A stretch of 64,000 nucleotides of DNA, from contig CM075202.1 of assembly GCA_037577475.1 (NCBI GenBank), positions 9,568,501-9,632,500 on the forward strand, given 5' to 3'. This stretch comes from Chaunax sp. Z400. Taxonomy: Eukaryota; Chordata; Actinopteri; Lophiiformes; Chaunacidae. Shown here in pieces: positions 58,899-64,000 of the stretch. The position numbers and the translations under genes were made by a program. Below the pieces are notes generated by a model. That model made no database searches and was not told the origin of the DNA. It saw only the letters and a program-made list of their open reading frames with translations. Every line of letters begins with the position of its first letter. Position 1 is the first letter of the stretch.

Positions 58899-61110
58899 CA
58901 GAACTGTGTAAATAGACGGCCAAAACGCAACAAATGGTCATTGTTTAAACGGCCCCTCAGTGACTTTCCTTCAACTAAGATGGGATACACTATATAGGCC
59001 TGCCGTAACACAGAAGGAGACTTGGCACCTTCAACCCACCCTCTGCCTCCGACAACAGAAACAGAGACGGACTCAACTTGACACTCTGGTGGTACTGTAA
59101 GGAAACCAACTTTATGTAGAAAATTTGATTCCTAATGACCCATAATTGGTGTTTATTTCTTCGTCACTTCTCTTTACAGCTTGTGGTTTATGTTTCAGTG
59201 CCAGAGAAGTGCAGGACAAAAAGCACAAGAGTGGGGCAAATGATAGTTGACCAAAATGAAGTCATGCACAGATGCTTACTGTGCATGTGTTGTGTTAAAA
59301 CACATGCAATGATCCATTGATTTTTTTTCTTTGAATGAAAATAAGCATGCATAGGCTTTTGCAAGGCTATTTATTTTCATCAGCAGTTGGACAAATCCCC
59401 CTTAATTATCACTTACGCCCTCTGTGGAGATGTTTGACAGTGTCTGGATCTGCAGAGACTTGTGCCTCTACCTGTATTTTCTAATTTTCTTATTATTTTT
59501 TTTGCATTCTGGACATTTCTGGTTGTAGATCACCAAGGGAAGGCATCCTATGAATTAGGTGCTTCCGGTATGAAGGAGACTTCCCCCCAGAGCTTAGACA
59601 TTGGTGGTGGTGAGGAGTGGAGCTCGATGTTAGGACGACTTCATGAAAAGAAGAACTCCCGATAGGAGGATTTGGTTGGAGGTGGCTAAGTGTCCCGTGT
59701 TGAGGTGGTGAAGGGGTGGAGGTGGGTTGCGAATCTTGTCGTACTGAAATGACAGCTGGATGCCAGCAGAGAGAGAGAACATATTTAAACTTTGACAGCT
59801 TGCAAATGATTGGCTAACAGGTTATGATTGGATAAGAGGTAAATGAGGTATTTAAGAGTAGAGTAGTGGGAAAGTGCTTATTATAGAGAGGGCATGTGCA
59901 AAGGGATAGTCTTCCTGAGGGAATTTTTGCTAAGCTTCATTTCTTTGCTTCATTGTTCTTATGTTTATGTCTGTTAAAATGTCTGACCTGCTATGCTGAC
60001 TCGTATCTGTCAAAAGTTTGTCACCGTTTGTCACTGTCACAATGTCTGTTTTGAAACATTGTCTGTGCAAAAATGTGTCAAGGGCAAGCTAGATTTGGGA
60101 CATAACAAATTCAAAAGCCAATCGTTGTCTAATTTGCATATACTCCTACTGCCAATGAGCCAGTTCCCATGCAAACATGATTGGCTATCAAATTGTGAGC
60201 ACATTGTAGCATATTATTGTCTGCCATTGTCAGCCACAACAGCCAACAACATAAGCAAAAAATGCTAATTACACTTACCATTCTGATACGTCTGCTAGTC
60301 GTCGATTTCGGTGCACAACAGATTGCTCATCTGAGAGTCTGATTGAGGCTCCTACATTACATACTATACCATTATGGCTGAATCTCTCAGAAGTTGCCAC
60401 CATCTTGATGCACTTTGCTGTTTCACAAGTAAACCCAAGCAACCTTTCTCATTCAGGGAGAAGGAGTAGATGTGCTTCCAGCCCCTTTTCACACTGTCTT
60501 TTCTTTTTTTTTTCAGGCTGGGAAAACATGTTAAACAAAATACTCGTCATAGCAGAGTATTTTTATGTACATTAAAATGTGTCTGGAGTGGAGTTGGGCA
60601 TATCGCCGTCACCAACATATGCTCAACACATGGCAAATGCACTTTATGTGACACCTGATGAGGGTAGGAAAAAATAACGTGTAAGGATGCATGTGTGTGT
60701 GTGTGTGTCTACATGCACGCACGTGTGTGTATGATGTTTCAGGAGGTACTATAGTGATGTCATGGGGTGCAAGGTGGTCTGCTGTAGACGCACACCCTGT
60801 GGCTTCTGGTGCACTGTAAACTGTTCTTGCACACTCATACTCGCACACAAATACACATTTCTTCTTCGGCTCATGTGCTCGGCCTCTCCGTCGTTGTTGT
60901 TTTTTCCATTTCGCCCAATCACACAGACGAAATCAAATATCCAAACTGCATGTTGAAAGGATTGCAAGGTGTCGGCATACCGACTGACATTCTCAAATGC
61001 ATGTTTTTCAGACTTGCACATGTCACACCCGCACACATACACACAGAGACTAAAAGAACTGAGCACAAAACAAGGGCGTGACAGGATCTTTGTCCAACAG
61101 CGGTCTAACT

Positions 61111-61128
61111 TGGCACTGGCCAGTGCCA
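61111..61128. repeat. perfect 18-bp palindrome
   Basis: TGGCACTGGCCAGTGCCA is its own reverse complement. The half-sites TGGCA/TGCCA resemble nuclear factor I half-sites, but their spacing is not the usual one. No neighbouring feature explains it. Confidence 0.8.
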
Positions 61129-62550
61129 CAGACCAAGATGGAGCCTAACCACAGTTTCCGTCAAATGGGTATTCATGTAACAGATGATGCAAGCAGGCCA
61201 GGACTCTGGTACCATGCACTTTGCAATTAGTGAGAGGTTTGGGGTTTCACAGATTATAAATGTGAAAGCACACAGGTGCTCAATCACATATGCATGTGCA
61301 TGCACATACATATACATACAAGTTAAATGCTTTTCCAAATGCACTTTGTAAATCAATGCACATGCAACCACTTGCAAGATGGCATCTGCACAGGACTTCC
61401 GCGTATGGAAAACTCTCAAAAGTGGTAAGAGAGAGTCACGGTTCTTCCGAAGTACTAATTGGATAAGAAAAATATTACCCAAATATGATTTTACTGACGG
61501 TTTATTGGATAAATGAATCTAAAGCAATTATCTCATTGAAATAAATTAGCTATTGCACACTTGTGGAAAACTTCCTGGCATTTTGACATTACCTATCTTT
61601 AGTGCTAGTCTTGCTCTTGGTCTGATTTCCTACCAGCTGGAGTAGAAACCTGTCTGACTCCGGTACCTGACTGGTACCTGGCTTTTGTATTGTCACATTG
61701 TTTTTCTTTCCAAAACATATTTTAATGCATTTTACAAATCATTTTACAAAATTTGGGGTAGTTACTGTGAGATTTTAACATTTAGAATAATTTGATGTTG
61801 TTTAATACAACATTAGATAATACAATTACTGCACTTACTGGACTAAAATATATATTTATATGATAAGAATCCACAGGATTGCTCATATGACTGATATGCC
61901 AGTAGATCGTAACGTTTTTTGTAAGACGTACCCTGACATCAACTCAAGTAACACCATCAGTAATCAAATGATAATACTGGATGGTTTGGTCAAGCTTGCA
62001 TCCATACTACAACCACATGGAGTGGCCAAAGCGATCTGCTCTGCTTGCCTGCAAATTTTCACACACCCTTACTTGATAATTGCTTCGGATGAATTCAGCT
62101 AATAAATTCTATGGTTGACTAAATATGTGGATGTACTTTTTAACGAAATCTTCTTTTTTTTTTGTTAATTAGTTGGGTCACTCTAGTATCTCTCCTCCTT
62201 GGTCAATTGTAGAATTGGGAATTACTGATGTATGCCTGGAATGGATCATGTCTGCGCTGAAATCACACCTCTCTGTTTCAAACGATCAGTCCCACAAAGG
62301 TCTATTGTTGGGACATATGAGAAAAGTAGCATGCTTCAGAAGAGCAGTGTGAAGCTCTCGGTATTTTCCCCCTGTGGAAACATTTTATGACTTGGTCTCA
62401 GTTTAAACAAGGCTGTCCAAAACCTATTACAACTACCTAAACTTTTCTGGACTGGAAGTTTTTCATTCCATTTCATCATTTCACTGAGCATCGCTCTTCT
62501 GCCTCCTTCTGTCCTTTATCATCTGCTCTCACAAACCTTTTTTTCTCTCT

Positions 62551-62578
62551 CCTCCTCCTCCTCCTCCTCCTCCTCCTC
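62551..62578. repeat. CTC trinucleotide microsatellite
   Basis: About nine copies of CTC/CCT in a pyrimidine-rich tract of the ust intron. Confidence 0.9.
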
Positions 62579-64000
62579 TTCTGCCCCTCACTCCAGTGTG
62601 AGACTTAGCACCACACAGGCTCTCTTTATGCTGTCTGTTTGTTCTGCACGGCTCCACAAGCTCCAGCACTGTCCCCACCATGCTTGCCAGTGGGCGAACT
62701 CTGACGAGGACTGCTGTTGCTGCTGAGGCATACAGAGATAAGATGAGATAGATGTATGGTATCGTAATCAGTAGTTCCCTTGTTTGTCACGTGCATGATT
62801 AAAAGCTCTGCTCTAGATTCTAACGGCATACAGAGGGATGCATGTATTTTACGCAGCTGGTTGAGCCCCCAGGCCAACATTTCATGTCAGGAAGCAAAAT
62901 AATTCCTTGACACTCCACTGAAAGTATGTTGCTTTATCATTACACCAATTATTCATCATTAAATGTTCTGTGAATTCCTTATTTTCACTGAATTTCACAA
63001 ATAATAACATCAGATATGATTAGATGCAGGAAAACCTAATTTCATAGTAATCATATATATATTTTTATGTATTTATTTCAGTCCTCATGCATGTGTGTAC
63101 AGTACTTGTGTTAATCTGTGCTTCCTGCTGGAATCATTATGTTTTCTCTGTTGAAGAGATTTCAGGCCTTTGAGGAAGCTCGAGCTGCCAGCCACTGAAC
63201 TCTGCAGAGGACTCAGAAACTGATTTGATAAAAATTTGTTCCTGTTTCCCACTTGCTGTCCCTCACTCTTCCCCTCTCAGCCTCCACTTCTAGACGTTCC
63301 CTCTTTTCATTTCCTAGATGTGCAGTGCAGCAGCTGTTTTTCCTGAATCTGTTTCTTCTGTCATGGCGAACCCAGAGGAATTCTGGTTCTCTATTGTAAT
63401 TCACTCTCCCTTTCTGATCCCTCCTTCATATGGGACTTTTTGCCCCCCATTCGGCCTCCTTCCTCTTTTTCACAAAGAACATCTACGTCCCTAGTCACAG
63501 AGTGTGGGGCAGCAGATGATTTTACATACCGTAAGACAGATGTTCTACGTATGCTCATTAATGTGTGTCTGCTGTTTGTTTTTTTCATTGTAATTAGAAG
63601 TATAAGAAATGCCAAGACCACAGATGGGATAACTTGTGAAAGGAATAGTTTGATATTTTTGGAAATCTGATTATTTTCTTTCTTGACAAGACTTAGTTGA
63701 GATAATCAATACCACACTCATTTTCATATGCTACAGTTGAAAGCAAACCTATTCAATCCCCATTGTTTATTAAGTTTATTGGCAAAATATGATATTAATC
63801 AACTGTTTGCAAGAACCAAATAAAATCAAACAGGTTTAATCGCTCAATGAAAGGTTTTTTCCGCATTCAACACCAAATGGTACTTTTAATGACCACCGTC
63901 TCAAAATTATTCAACTGCATGAATAGTATCCTTCATAAGAGCACACATTTACATATCAGATATTGTTAAAACACTGTGCCAACTCCAAAAAACAAAAGCA

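Larger units (their letters stand above)
42728..64000 (+). other. ust: ust intron 1 (continues past window)
   Basis: No sequence resembling UST exon 2 (the VVYNRVGKCGSRTV region) was found, so the remaining 21 kb is read as intron 1. This fits the very long first intron of human UST. It contains two GT microsatellites, G-rich DNA, several transposon relics and hairpins listed separately. Between them, notably 49600-51000, 51200-54500, 56300-58100 and 59000-64000, I see no gene. Confidence 0.7.

Overview
The window is animal genomic DNA, most likely from a teleost fish. It has spliced genes with GT-AG introns, long CA/GT microsatellites, and relics of hAT, pogo-like, LINE, SINE and Ty3/gypsy elements of kinds common in fish. 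Two neighbouring genes lie on the + strand. The first is the 3' part of sash1 (SAM and SH3 domain-containing protein 1). The second is the first coding exon of ust (uronyl 2-sulfotransferase). This order and orientation match human chromosome 6q24-q25. Gene calls rest on recognised protein similarity and splice phase, not on a database search.

Positions 1-39000, sash1: eighteen coding exons (numbered 3-20 by analogy with the human gene) run from 6957 to the stop codon at 36464. They join without a frame break into 1140 residues plus stop. In order they encode a conserved N-terminal block, the SLY region, an SH3 domain, the first SAM domain, a long proline/serine-rich linker and a C-terminal second SAM domain. 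The usual first two exons (about 100 residues in human) lie upstream of the window. A 3' UTR of about 2.5 kb follows, with several AATAAA signals. Beyond the canonical exons there are three candidate isoform features: a TATA-associated alternative first exon at 5588-5719, a 185-codon in-frame extension of exon 10 ending at a second GTGAGT donor, and an open region after exon 17 that could form an alternative C-terminus.

Positions 39000-42500: a short intergenic stretch holding a LINE 3' fragment, then the CpG-richer presumed ust promoter and 5' UTR.

Positions 42496-64000, ust: exon 1 encodes the cytosolic tail, the Golgi signal-anchor and the start of the stem. The rest of the window, at least 21 kb, is intron 1. 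It contains an internally deleted pogo/Tigger-like transposon (46996-48773), a hAT-type fragment, a tRNA-derived SINE, a collapsed Ty3/gypsy remnant at 58361-58898 and several perfect hairpins or palindromes.

SASH1 is known as a scaffold in TLR4/TRAF6 and adhesion signalling. UST is a Golgi enzyme that 2-O-sulfates uronic acids in chondroitin/dermatan sulfate. They are syntenic neighbours with no shared pathway evident here. The most notable observation is the exon-10 extension of sash1, which would insert a long basic and aromatic-containing segment exactly at the conserved start of the SLY region.
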